Source: JACDAN01 sp963802375
Lineage (GTDB): Bacteria > Actinomycetota > Thermoleophilia > Gaiellales > Gaiellaceae
Assembly (NCBI GenBank): GCA_963802375.1
Contig: CAWDIJ010000006.1
Location: forward strand, 1 to 64,000
Reading direction: 5' to 3'
Length of the DNA stretch: 64,000 nucleotides
The notes beneath the pieces were generated by a model that made no database searches, had not been told where the DNA came from, and saw only the letters and a list, made by a program, of their open reading frames with translations. The position numbers were made by a program, and so were the translations under genes. Each line of letters starts with the position of its first letter. The first letter of the stretch is position 1. Shown here in pieces: positions 26,602 through 35,513 of this stretch.

Positions 26602-27756
26602 ATGGGAGACGAGCAGAAGCTCAGGCCGGAGGAGCAGATCCGGTCGGCACGCGAAGCCTTCGAGCAGGCCGAGGATTTCACGGTCGCCGTGGAAGAGGAG
26701 TTCGCGATCCTCGATCCGGAGACCCTGTCGCTGACGAACCGGTTCGAGGAGCTGCAGGCCGCCGCCACGGGAACCGAGCTCGAGGATCACCTCGTCGGCG
26801 AGCTGATCGCCTCCGAGGTCGAGATCCGCACGGGCCGGTGCGACAACTTCACGGAGGCCGCGGCGCGCATGGGCGAGCGGCGCGACCAGCTCCTCGCGCT
26901 TACCGACCAGCTGGGCGTCGTCCTGGGTGGAACGGGCACGCACCCGTGGAGCCCGTGGCAGGAGCAGCGGATCATCGACACGCCGCACTACCGTAGGAAC
27001 GACGAGGTTCTTCGCTACGTCGTCTGGCGCAACAACAGCTTCGGGCTCCACGTCCACGTTGCGATCAACGGGCCCGACCGGGCGCTGAAGGTGCACGACT
27101 GGCTGCGGCACCTGCTCCCGGAGATCCTCGCGCTCTCGGGCAGCTCACCGTTCCACGAGAACGTCTTCACGCATCTGCACTCGACGCGCACCGAGATCTT
27201 CACCAAGTTTTTTCCGCGGTGCGGGATCCCCGACGCGTTCGGGGACTGGCAGACATTCGAGGACTACGTTCGCGCGCTGTTCCGCACCGGCTCTATCACC
27301 GAGCACACCCAGCTGTGGTGGAGCGTGCGGCCGCACCTCGCCTTTCCGACGATCGAGATCCGGATCGCCGACGCGCAGCCCGAGCTGGGGGAGGCGCGCT
27401 CCCTCGCCGCGTTCGCGTACGCGCTGACCGTTCGGATCGCGCGGGCACTGGACGAGGGCGAGCCGGTGCCGCTGCCGCCGCGCCGCTTCATCGAGGAGAA
27501 CTTCTGGCGCGCGACGCGCTACGGCCTCACAGGCGAGCTCCTCGATCTCGGGCGGCTGGAGAACGTCAACACGCGCGAGCGGCTCGAGCAGCTGATCGAG
27601 TGGGTCGGCCCGGTCGGGGACGAGATCGGCGCCGCGCCGTTCCTGGGAGTGCCGGCCGCGAACGCTGCTGAGCGCCAGATCGCGCGCTACGAGGAGGGCG
27701 CGACGCTCGAGGAGATCTACGCCGAGCAGGTGCGGCCGAAGGAAACAGTTGGCTGA
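26602..27756 (+). CDS. Carboxylate-amine ligase, GCS2 family (YbdK-like)
   Basis: 384-aa ATP-grasp-like glutamate-cysteine ligase type 2 family member. VAVEEEFAILDP opens the active-site sheet; ASEVEIRTGRC, LHVHVAINGPDRA, SGSSPFHEN and RIADAQP follow. Family members make gamma-glutamylcysteine weakly or act on unknown amines, so the product is uncertain. Its end overlaps the next gene's TTG by 8 nt. Confidence 0.9.
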   Translation: MGDEQKLRPEEQIRSAREAFEQAEDFTVAVEEEFAILDPETLSLTNRFEELQAAATGTELEDHLVGELIASEVEIRTGRCDNFTEAAARMGERRDQLLALTDQLGVVLGGTGTHPWSPWQEQRIIDTPHYRRNDEVLRYVVWRNNSFGLHVHVAINGPDRALKVHDWLRHLLPEILALSGSSPFHENVFTHLHSTRTEIFTKFFPRCGIPDAFGDWQTFEDYVRALFRTGSITEHTQLWWSVRPHLAFPTIEIRIADAQPELGEARSLAAFAYALTVRIARALDEGEPVPLPPRRFIEENFWRATRYGLTGELLDLGRLENVNTRERLEQLIEWVGPVGDEIGAAPFLGVPAANAAERQIARYEEGATLEEIYAEQVRPKETVG

Positions 27757-28063
27757 ACCGGAGCAGCCGTCGCCCGACGAGCTGCTGGACGCCGTCCGCA
27801 AGATGAAGGTCTCCGACCTCCTGCTCTCGACGGCGGCGACGCTCGCGCAGCTCGGCTTCGCGAAGCTCGACGAGTCGACGAGGGACCTCGAGCAGGCCCG
27901 GCTCGCGATCGAGGGGATGAAGGCGCTGCTGGGAGCCCTCGAGGGCGCCGTCCCGCCCGAGGTACTGCGCGATTTCAGCCAGGTGGTCGCGAATCTCCAG
28001 GTTGCATACGCCGCTGCCGCGGCAAGCGGGCCAGGACAGCAGCAGCACGACGAGCACGAATAG
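27749..28063 (+). CDS. DUF1844-like small helical protein
   Basis: 104-aa, mostly two long helices: MKVSDLLLSTAATLAQLGFAKL and DLEQARLAIEGMKALLGALEG, matching the pattern of DUF1844 proteins, followed by a low-complexity Ala/Gln tail. Function unknown. TTG start coupled to the upstream ligase. Confidence 0.75.
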   Translation: MAEPEQPSPDELLDAVRKMKVSDLLLSTAATLAQLGFAKLDESTRDLEQARLAIEGMKALLGALEGAVPPEVLRDFSQVVANLQVAYAAAAASGPGQQQHDEHE

Positions 28064-28206
28064 CGCGTTCGGCAGAGCAGGCGTCCGGGACTCCGGCTGC
28101 CGCGCGGCACGCAGGTTCACGAAGTCGTGCGCCGCGGCCGCCGCTAAGACTTCTCCGCGTGTGGTAGAAAGCCGCGTCGCGGCGGGGAGCCCGCGCGCCT
28201 TTCTCC

Positions 28207-30267
28207 ATGGCCGACTTCATCACTGACAATCCCGTCCTGATCGCGCTCGTCTGCTCGGGCGTCGCGATCGTCTACGGCGTCCTCCAGACGCTCTGGCTGC
28301 TCCGGCTCCCGGCCGGAACGGAGCGCATGCAGGCAATCGCCAAGGCCATCCAGGAGGGTGCGTCCGCCTACCTCCGCCGCCAGTACACGACGATCGGATT
28401 CGTCGCGATCGTCCTCTTCCTGATCATCGGCTTCTGGAACGACCTGGGGTGGGGGACGGCGTTCGGCTTCCTGATCGGCGCCGTCTTCTCGGCGGCCGCA
28501 GGCTTCATCGGGATGAACGTTGCGGTCCGCGCGAACGTCCGGACCGCCGAGGCAGCGAAGCAGGGTGTCGCGCCGGCGCTGCGTGTCGCGTTTTCCGCGG
28601 GATCGGTCACCGGCCTGCTCGTCGTCGGGCTCGGCCTGCTCGGCGTCGCCGGCTACTACGGAATCCTCATCGAGTGGTTCGACCAGGGCCAGGACGGCGC
28701 GACTCAGCATCTGATCGGTCTTGCCTTCGGAGGCTCGCTGATCTCGGTCTTCGCCCGCCTCGGCGGCGGCATCTACACCAAGGCTGCCGACGTCGGCGCC
28801 GACCTCGTCGGCAAGGTCGAGGCCGGGATCCCCGAGGACGACCCGCGCAACCCCGCGGTGATCGCGGACAACGTCGGCGACAACGTCGGCGATTGCGCGG
28901 GGATGGCCGCGGACCTCTTCGAGACCTACGCGGTCACGCTCGTCGCGGTCATGTTCCTCGGCGCCGTCAACTTCCCGGCGACCGAGATCGTCCACTACCC
29001 GCTGGTGATCGGCGGCGTCGCGATCCTCGCGTCCGTTGCTGGCACGTTCTTCGCGCGCATCGGCCGCGGCGGCTCGATCATGGCGGCGCTCTACAAGGCG
29101 GTCCTCGCGTCGACGGTCATCTCGGCGCTGCTCTTCATCCCGGTCACCGCCGCCTTCGACGGCGACGCGTTCACCTTCTGGGAGCTCTACGGCGCCACGC
29201 TGATCGGCCTCGCCATCACGTTCCTGCTCGTGGCGATCACCGAGTTCTATACCGGCACCCGCTGGGGCCCGGTGAAGGGGATCTCGCGCGCCTCGCTGAC
29301 CGGACACGCGACGAACATCATCGAGGGGCTCGCGATCGGGATGCAGGCGACGGCCCTGCCGGTGATCGTGATCGCGGCGGGGATCGTGGGCGCCTTCTCG
29401 ATCGGCGACACCTCCACCGAAGGCCTCTTCTACATCGGGATCGCCGTCATGGCTCAGCTCTCGATGACCGGCCTGATCGTCGCGCTCGACGCCTACGGCC
29501 CAGTGACCGACAACGCCGGCGGCATCGCCGAGATGGCCGAGCTGGACGAGTCCGTCCGCGCGGTGACCGACCCGCTCGACGCTGTCGGAAACACCACGAA
29601 GGCCGTCACGAAGGGCTACGCGATCGGCTCAGCGGGGCTCGCCGCTCTGATCCTGTTCGACGGCTTCACGACCGAGCTCAGCGACGAAGGCCTGACCGAT
29701 GTCCGCTTCGAGCTCGGCGACGCCTGGGTGATCGCCGGTCTCTTCCTCGGCGGGCTGATGCCGTTCCTTTTCTCCTCGCTCGCGATGCAGGCCGTTGGCC
29801 GCGTTGGCGGCCAGGTCGTAGAGGAGGTGCGCCGCCAGTTCCGCGAGATCCCGGGGATCCTCGAGGGCACCGGCCGGCCGGATTACAGCCGCGCCGTCAA
29901 CATCGTCACCGGCTCGGCGATCAAGAACATGATGCTCCCGAGCCTGATCCCGGTCGCCTTTCCGATCATCGTCGGGATCATCAGCGTCGAGATGCTCGGC
30001 GGGCTGCTGATCGGGACGATCGTCACAGGGATCTTCCTCGCCATCGCGATGACGTCGGGCGGCGGCGCGTGGGACAACGCCAAGAAGCTGATCGAGGACG
30101 GCCAGTACGGGGGCAAGGGCTCGGACGCCCACGCCGCCGCGGTGACGGGCGACACCGTCGGCGACCCTTACAAGGACACCGCCGGCCCCGCGATCAACCC
30201 GATGATCAAGATCACGAACATCGTCGCGATCCTGATCATCCCGCTAATAGTCTCGATTCACGGCTAA
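28207..30267 (+). CDS. hppA: Membrane-bound H+-translocating pyrophosphatase, K+-independent type
   Basis: 686-aa, about 16 helices. PPi-binding motifs DVGADLVGK (about 195), DNVGDNVGDCAG (about 221) and the C-terminal GGGAWDNAKK / HAAAVTGDTVGDPYKD blocks. Couples pyrophosphate hydrolysis to proton export. At the ion-selectivity site the sequence reads GNTTKA (Lys about 464), the residue of K+-independent pumps, where K+-dependent ones have Ala. No clear ribosome binding site is visible. Confidence 0.96.
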   Translation: MADFITDNPVLIALVCSGVAIVYGVLQTLWLLRLPAGTERMQAIAKAIQEGASAYLRRQYTTIGFVAIVLFLIIGFWNDLGWGTAFGFLIGAVFSAAAGFIGMNVAVRANVRTAEAAKQGVAPALRVAFSAGSVTGLLVVGLGLLGVAGYYGILIEWFDQGQDGATQHLIGLAFGGSLISVFARLGGGIYTKAADVGADLVGKVEAGIPEDDPRNPAVIADNVGDNVGDCAGMAADLFETYAVTLVAVMFLGAVNFPATEIVHYPLVIGGVAILASVAGTFFARIGRGGSIMAALYKAVLASTVISALLFIPVTAAFDGDAFTFWELYGATLIGLAITFLLVAITEFYTGTRWGPVKGISRASLTGHATNIIEGLAIGMQATALPVIVIAAGIVGAFSIGDTSTEGLFYIGIAVMAQLSMTGLIVALDAYGPVTDNAGGIAEMAELDESVRAVTDPLDAVGNTTKAVTKGYAIGSAGLAALILFDGFTTELSDEGLTDVRFELGDAWVIAGLFLGGLMPFLFSSLAMQAVGRVGGQVVEEVRRQFREIPGILEGTGRPDYSRAVNIVTGSAIKNMMLPSLIPVAFPIIVGIISVEMLGGLLIGTIVTGIFLAIAMTSGGGAWDNAKKLIEDGQYGGKGSDAHAAAVTGDTVGDPYKDTAGPAINPMIKITNIVAILIIPLIVSIHG

Positions 30268-30291
30268 GGCCTAGTCCGTTCGAGACACAAC

Positions 30292-30306
30292 GAGTGTCAG
30301 ACACTC
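30292..30306. repeat. REP-like palindrome copy 5, intergenic
   Basis: GAGTGTCAGACACTC then GTCATGTCC, between convergent hppA and trkH; the only copy lying wholly between genes besides copy 1. Confidence 0.85.
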
Positions 30307-30327
30307 GTCATGTCCGTGCAGGACCGG

Positions 30328-31845
30328 TCAGATCCGCCAGTAGTGACGGCTGAGAAGGACGGCGACGGGGATGATCTCGAGCCGCCCGAGCCACATCAGC
30401 ACGATCATCGTCAGCTTCGAGACGTTGCTGAAGGGGTCGAACGACCCCATCGGCCCGGCGAAGCCGAACGCCGGCCCCACGTTTCCCAGTGTGGTCGCCG
30501 ACGCGGCGATGGCGTCGAGGAGGCGCAGGTCGAGGTCGATGCGTGCGGCGTCTCCGACGAGGGCGAACGTCCCGAGCGCGAAGACGCCGATGTAGAGCAG
30601 CACGAAGCTCAGGATCGCCCTGAGGATCCGCTCGTCCACGGGCGCGCCGTTCAGCCTTACGCGACTCACGATCTCAGGGTGAACTGTCTGGTCGAGCTCC
30701 CGCTTCAGGATCCTCCCGATCAGCAGGTGACGGACGACCTTGACCGAGCCGGACGTCGACCCCGCCGAGCCGCCGAAGAACATCGCGGCCACGAGGACCA
30801 CCGCGGCGAAGGTGGTCCATAGGTTGAAGTCGGCGCTGGCCGCCCCGGTCGTCGTCATCATCGAGACGAACTGGAAGACGGAGGCTCTGACCGCCTCTTC
30901 GCCCTTCGCAATCCCCTCCGTCCAGAGCTCCACCGTCAGGACGAGCGAACCGAGCAGGAGCAGCGTGACGTAGAGGCGAAACTCCTCGTCGCGAAGGAGC
31001 GGCCTCGGGTTCGCGCGGACGAACAGGCGGTAGAGCAGCGCGAAGTTGGCGCCGGCCAGTGCCATGAACCCGGCGATGACCCATTGAGAGGCGGGGGCGA
31101 ACGTCTCGACTCCCCGGGCCTCCGTCGAGAAGCCGCCCGTCGGGAGCGTCGAGAAGGCGTGGGCGATCGCGTCGAACACGCTCATGGCGTCGTCGATCCC
31201 CGTCCAGCCGAAGATGCTGAGGATCAGCACCATCGCGAGCGTCAGCGCGACGTAGAGGGCCCAGAGCCTCCGGGCCGTGCCGCGGATCCGCGCCGTCAGC
31301 TGCTCGAACTCGGGCCCTGGAAGCTCGTGCTCGAGGAGCTGCCGGCCCCCGACGCGAAGGCGCGGGAGGACAGCGAGGGCGAGCACGATGATCCCCATCC
31401 CGCCGAGCCACTGCGTCAGCTGCCGCCAGATCAGCATGGAGTCGGGCATCGCCTCGATGTCGGTGAGGATTGTCGCGCCGGTCGTCGTGAACCCGGACAT
31501 CGCCTCGAAGTAGGCGTCCACCGGATTCGAGATCTGATCCTCGCCGGAAAGGACATAGGGGAGGGCGCCGAGCGCGGCGGCGACGAGCCAGGTCAGCGAG
31601 ACGATCAGGAACCCCTCCCGCACGCCCACGGACTCGCTTCGGCCGCCGAGGCGTTCGAGCGCCCAGCCGGCGATCCAACCGATGGCGCCGGCGAGCAGGA
31701 ACGGCCAGACCGGCTCCGAGTAGGCCAGCGCGAAGGCGGTGGGGAACAGGGTCGCGAGGCTCAGGTACTTGAGCAGGGACCCGACGAGGTTGAGGCTCCC
31801 CCTGACGTCGACGCCGAGAGCGGGCCCGCGGGCCGGGGGCTTCAA
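30328..31845 (-). CDS. trkH: TrkH-family potassium channel subunit
   Basis: 505-aa with the four-repeat pore layout. Selectivity-filter regions SGFTTTGATIL, STLPTGGFST, MTTTGAASAD and TTLGNVGPAFG are all visible. Moves K+ across the membrane under control of a TrkA ring. TTG start overlapping the trkA stop (coupled). Confidence 0.94.
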   Translation of the reverse strand: MKPPARGPALGVDVRGSLNLVGSLLKYLSLATLFPTAFALAYSEPVWPFLLAGAIGWIAGWALERLGGRSESVGVREGFLIVSLTWLVAAALGALPYVLSGEDQISNPVDAYFEAMSGFTTTGATILTDIEAMPDSMLIWRQLTQWLGGMGIIVLALAVLPRLRVGGRQLLEHELPGPEFEQLTARIRGTARRLWALYVALTLAMVLILSIFGWTGIDDAMSVFDAIAHAFSTLPTGGFSTEARGVETFAPASQWVIAGFMALAGANFALLYRLFVRANPRPLLRDEEFRLYVTLLLLGSLVLTVELWTEGIAKGEEAVRASVFQFVSMMTTTGAASADFNLWTTFAAVVLVAAMFFGGSAGSTSGSVKVVRHLLIGRILKRELDQTVHPEIVSRVRLNGAPVDERILRAILSFVLLYIGVFALGTFALVGDAARIDLDLRLLDAIAASATTLGNVGPAFGFAGPMGSFDPFSNVSKLTMIVLMWLGRLEIIPVAVLLSRHYWRI

Positions 31846-33182
31846 AGCGTCCGCTCGACCTCGGACACGCGGCTGGACGGAGTGAAAAGGATCGCCCGGT
31901 CCCCTGCCTCCAGTACGTCGTCGCCGTGGGGGAATAGCGCCTGGCCGTCGCGTACGACGGCGCCGATCAGCGAGCCGGTCATCGGCAGGTCGCGGAACCG
32001 CTTGCCCGCGAGCTTGCTCTCGCTTCGCACCGTGATGTCGAGGATCTCGAAGCGATCCTGCTCGAGCATCGCGACCTGCCTTGTCCGCGGGTCGCGCGCA
32101 AACCGGACGATCTCCTCCGCGGTCAGGAGCCGCGGGTTGATCGCGACGTCCACGCCTGCCCGCTCGAAGACCTCCATCGAGACGTTGTCGTGGACGACGG
32201 CGATCGTCAGGTCGACGCCGTGGAGCTTCGCGAGCGTCGCCGCGTAGTAGTTCTTCGCGTCGTCGCGCATCGCGAAGACGGCGGCGCCTGACCTGCCGAT
32301 GTGCTCCCGCTCCAGGAACTCCGGATCGGTGCCGGCGGCATGGAAGACGCGGGCCTCCGGCAAGAGCTCAGAGACGGCCTGCGCGCGGCGCAGGTCGCTC
32401 TCGATCAGGCGAACCCGGATCCCCTGCTGCAGGAGTGCGCGGGCCGTCGCCGTCCCGATCCGGCCGCAGCCGAAGATGACGATGTCGTCGATCGTCCTCC
32501 GCGCCGGAGTGAGCAGGCGGCTCCATTCCTTGGCAGCCTCCGGCGAGCCGATGACGACGATCCTGTCGCCGGGGCGGATCGTCTCCTCCCCGCGGGGCAT
32601 GGCGATCTCCTCGCCGCGGATGATGCTCGCGACCTTCGAGTCGGCCGGGAGCACGGCGTCCTTCAGCGCCGGGCCGACGACTCGCTCGAAGCGCTCGGCG
32701 GCCGCGACCGGCTTCTCGACGTCGAACTCGACGATCTGCACCTGACCGTCTGCGAAGACGTCGGTCTGGCGCGCCGCCGGGACGCCGATCGTCTGCGAGA
32801 CCGCGAGCGCCGTCTCCCGTTCCGACGAGACGACCCAGTCCACGTCAAGCTGGCGCTCTCGCCAGACGTCGAGGTACTCCTCGTTGCCGGTCCGGACGAT
32901 CGTGCGGGCGTCGGGCGCGAGCCTCCGCGCGAACATCGAGACGATGACGTTGACCTCGTCGCGCGAGGTGCACGCGATCACCAGCGCCGCATCCACGAGC
33001 CCCGCTTCCTCCAACACGCGTCGGCTCGAGCCGTCCCCTTCGACTGTCCCCACGTCGTACCTGCTGCCGAGCGCCTCGAGCCTGCCGGCGTCCGTGTCGA
33101 TCACCGTCAGCTCGTGCTCGCCGTGGAGTGCCTCCACGATCGTGGAGCCGACCTGGCCCGCGCCGATGATGAAGATCCTCAT
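31842..33182 (-). CDS. trkA: TrkA, duplicated RCK regulator of Trk potassium uptake
   Basis: 446-aa with two Rossmann (RCK-N) domains: MRIFIIGAGQVGSTIVEAL at the start and DIVIFGCGRIGTATARALL near 235. Each is followed by an RCK-C ligand domain. Cytoplasmic gating partner of TrkH, NAD(H)/ATP-responsive in the family. ATG chosen at the Rossmann start; upstream in-frame sequence is not family-like. Confidence 0.93.
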   Translation of the reverse strand: MRIFIIGAGQVGSTIVEALHGEHELTVIDTDAGRLEALGSRYDVGTVEGDGSSRRVLEEAGLVDAALVIACTSRDEVNVIVSMFARRLAPDARTIVRTGNEEYLDVWRERQLDVDWVVSSERETALAVSQTIGVPAARQTDVFADGQVQIVEFDVEKPVAAAERFERVVGPALKDAVLPADSKVASIIRGEEIAMPRGEETIRPGDRIVVIGSPEAAKEWSRLLTPARRTIDDIVIFGCGRIGTATARALLQQGIRVRLIESDLRRAQAVSELLPEARVFHAAGTDPEFLEREHIGRSGAAVFAMRDDAKNYYAATLAKLHGVDLTIAVVHDNVSMEVFERAGVDVAINPRLLTAEEIVRFARDPRTRQVAMLEQDRFEILDITVRSESKLAGKRFRDLPMTGSLIGAVVRDGQALFPHGDDVLEAGDRAILFTPSSRVSEVERTL

Positions 33183-33225
33183 CGCCAGCCCGAGGCTAAC
33201 GCCGCCGCCAGCCGGATCGCAGGCG

Positions 33226-33231
33226 TAGGGT
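33226..33231 (+). promoter_or_regulatory. Likely leaderless -10 element
   Basis: TAGGGT, 6 nt before GTG 33238, in the 55-bp divergent gap with trkA. Confidence 0.45.
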
Positions 33232-33237
33232 TCGCCG

Positions 33238-35133
33238 GTGCCGCGGCGGAGGCGACGGCAGCAGGGTCTCGAACGGGTGCTCGGCACGCCCGCGCTCTTC
33301 GCAACCGCCTACGGCAACGTCGGCTCCTCGATCTACTACGCCCTCGGCGTCACCGCGGCGTTCGCGCTCGGGCTCACGCCGATCGTCTTCGTCGTCGCCG
33401 GGCTGATCTTCGCCGCGACGTCGGCGACCTACGCGGAGGGAACCGTCCGCTACCCGGAGGCCGGGGGCTCGTCCAGCTTCGCCCGCCACGCGTTCAACGA
33501 GCTGGCGAGCTTCGGCGCCGCCTGGGCGCAGATGCTGGTCTACGTCGCGACCGTCGCGATCTCGGCCTTCTTCGTCCCGCACTACCTGTCGGTGTTCTGG
33601 GAGCCCTTACGCGAGAACCCCTGGGACATCGTGGTCGGCTCGATCGTGGTCGTCCTCCTGGTCGGGATCAACATCGTGGGCGTCAGGGAGGCGGCGAACG
33701 TGAACGTGCTCCTCGCCGTCGTGGACTTCGCGACGCAGGCGCTGCTGGTCGGGATCGGCTTCTTCCTCGTCTTCGACGTGGACACGCTCACGTCGAACGT
33801 CGAGCTGGGTGTCGCTCCGACGTGGGACCAGTTCTTCATCGCGATCCCGATCGCGATGCTCGCCTACACCGGCGTCGAGACCGTGTCGAACCTGGCGGAA
33901 GAGGTGCGTGACCCGCCGCGCAACGTCCCGAATGCCTACAAGCTGATCGCGGTCGCCGTCTTCGCCATCTACTTCACGCTGCCCGCGATCGCGCTTTCGG
34001 CGCTGCCGGTCTTCGAGCAGGACGGCGAGTTCGTCACGAAGCTCGGGTTGAGCCCCGAGGAGGGAGGCTTCACGAACGACCCGGTGCTCGGCGTCGTTCA
34101 GAACCTTGGGCTTTCCGAGGGCTTGCTGCTCGACGGTCTCGAGATCTACGTCGGCGTACTCGCCGCCACCATCCTGTTCATCGCGACGAATGCCGGCGTG
34201 ATCGGGGCGTCGCGGATCACGTACGCGATGTCCGGGTACCGGCAGCTGCCGCTCGGCTTCCGCCGCCTCCATCCACGGTTCAGGACGCCCTGGATCGCGC
34301 TCGTCGTCTTCGCCGGCGCCATCCCGATCCTGACGCTTCTCCCCGGGCAGACGGACTTTCTGGGCACGATGTACTCGTTCGGCGCGACCCTCTCGTTCAC
34401 GGTCGCGCATGCGTCGATCGTCGCCCTCCGCTACCGGCAGCGCGACGAGGAGCTCGTCTACCGTGCCCGGCCGAATCTCCGCCTCCGCGGCGTCGACTGG
34501 CCGCTTTTCGCGATCGTGGGCGGGATCGGCACGCTGCTCGCCTGGTTTGTGATCGTCGTCCAGGACGCGACGACGCGCTGGGCCGGGATGGGCTGGATCG
34601 CGCTCGGCTTCGTCGGCTATGCGATCTACCGGCGGCAGACGCTGAAGGTTCCGCTAACCGCGACCGTGCGGGCGCCGGTGATAGTGCTCGGGCCGTCGCT
34701 GACGGTCGAGTACCGGACGATCGTCGTCCCGGTGCTTCGCACCGCCGAGTCCGAGGAGGCGCTCGTCGCCGCCGCGCGGCTCGCGGCCGAGCGCGGCTCC
34801 CGCGTCGCCGTCGTCCACGTCATCGAGGTGCCGCTCGACCTGCCGCTCGACGTGCAGCTGCCGGACGCGGAGGCGGAGGCGGACGAGATCCTCGACCAAT
34901 CGACGGCCCTCGTCGAGAGCTACGGCATCCGCGCCGTCGCCCGCCTGCTCCGGGCGCGCGCGGCCGGGCCCGAGATCGTGGCCGAGGCGGGACGGCGGAA
35001 CGCGGAGCTCGTGATCCTCGGCGCACCGCGACCGAGGTTCGCGCGCGGACGGATCTTCGGCCGCACCGTCGACTACGTGCTCAAGCACAGCCCCTCTCGC
35101 GTGCTGATCGCCGCCGGACGCCGGGCCGCATGA
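33238..35133 (+). CDS. APC-superfamily permease with C-terminal USP domain (KimA-like)
   Basis: 631-aa: about 12 membrane helices (ATAYGNVGSSIYYALGV in helix 1, VPHYLSVF, MLAYTGVETVSNLAEEVRDP), then a cytoplasmic universal-stress-protein domain from about 495 (YRTIVVPVLRTAESEEAL ... ELVILGAPRPR ... VLKHSPSRVLIA). APC plus USP is the architecture of the KimA K+ importer. Position next to trkA/trkH and two more TrkA genes makes K+ uptake more likely than amino-acid transport (inference). A 53-aa membrane protein is coupled to its stop. Confidence 0.85.
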   Translation: MPRRRRRQQGLERVLGTPALFATAYGNVGSSIYYALGVTAAFALGLTPIVFVVAGLIFAATSATYAEGTVRYPEAGGSSSFARHAFNELASFGAAWAQMLVYVATVAISAFFVPHYLSVFWEPLRENPWDIVVGSIVVVLLVGINIVGVREAANVNVLLAVVDFATQALLVGIGFFLVFDVDTLTSNVELGVAPTWDQFFIAIPIAMLAYTGVETVSNLAEEVRDPPRNVPNAYKLIAVAVFAIYFTLPAIALSALPVFEQDGEFVTKLGLSPEEGGFTNDPVLGVVQNLGLSEGLLLDGLEIYVGVLAATILFIATNAGVIGASRITYAMSGYRQLPLGFRRLHPRFRTPWIALVVFAGAIPILTLLPGQTDFLGTMYSFGATLSFTVAHASIVALRYRQRDEELVYRARPNLRLRGVDWPLFAIVGGIGTLLAWFVIVVQDATTRWAGMGWIALGFVGYAIYRRQTLKVPLTATVRAPVIVLGPSLTVEYRTIVVPVLRTAESEEALVAAARLAAERGSRVAVVHVIEVPLDLPLDVQLPDAEAEADEILDQSTALVESYGIRAVARLLRARAAGPEIVAEAGRRNAELVILGAPRPRFARGRIFGRTVDYVLKHSPSRVLIAAGRRAA

Positions 35134-35291
35134 CCGTCGGGCTCGCCTGGCTGATGATCGCGCTGGGCATGGCCGTCGTCGTCCGGACGCTCGCGGCGGG
35201 TGTCGGGGGAGGGCTCGGTCTCGTGCTCGGCGTGCTGCTCGTTCTCGCCGGCGGCCTGCGGCTGTACCTTCACCGGGCCAGAGGTCTCTAG
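35130..35291 (+). CDS. 53-aa two-helix membrane protein coupled to the KimA-like gene
   Basis: ATGA overlap with the permease stop. Two hydrophobic segments (VGLAWLMIALGMAVVV and GGGLGLVLGVLLVLAGGL) and a basic end LYLHRARGL. Too short for ordinary gene calling; the overlap and composition support it. Possible small accessory subunit. No family recognised. Confidence 0.6.
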   Translation: MTVGLAWLMIALGMAVVVRTLAAGVGGGLGLVLGVLLVLAGGLRLYLHRARGL

Positions 35292-35293
35292 AC

Positions 35294-35512
35294 AGATGGT
35301 TGATGCCACGATCTCGCCCGCTCGGCTACGCGATCTGACGCGCCTGGGCCGCTCCCGAGCCGGCCTCGGCCCGCTGCGCGGGCCAAACCCGGCACGTGCG
35401 CTTCGCACCGCCGGCCCGGCACCGATGCTGCCAGCATCGCCGCCGAACCGCCGCTGCGCCCCAGGCGGCCAGCTCACGCCCCGAGCAGACGATCTCATGG
35501 CATCACCCATCT
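35294..35512. repeat. Long imperfect hairpin element B (219 bp)
   Basis: Outer arms AGATGGTTGATGCCA (35294-35308) and TGGCATCACCCATCT (35498-35512) pair 14 of 15. Pairing continues patchily to the exact midpoint, where GTGCG-CTT-CGCAC closes the hairpin (35396-35408). Fills the whole gap between the 53-aa gene and the next permease, whose ATG starts 2 nt later. A 72-codon frame inside it has no protein-like features. Confidence 0.65.
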
Positions 35513-35513
35513 A

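Noticed and set aside
31866..31876. CCTCGGACACGCG near the trkA end as a sixth REP copy
   Set aside because: Only a short GACAC match; it lacks the palindrome and the flank.
31084..32247. 387-codon plus-strand frame opposite trkH/trkA
   Set aside because: Shadow of two well-supported genes; Arg/Pro-rich composition.
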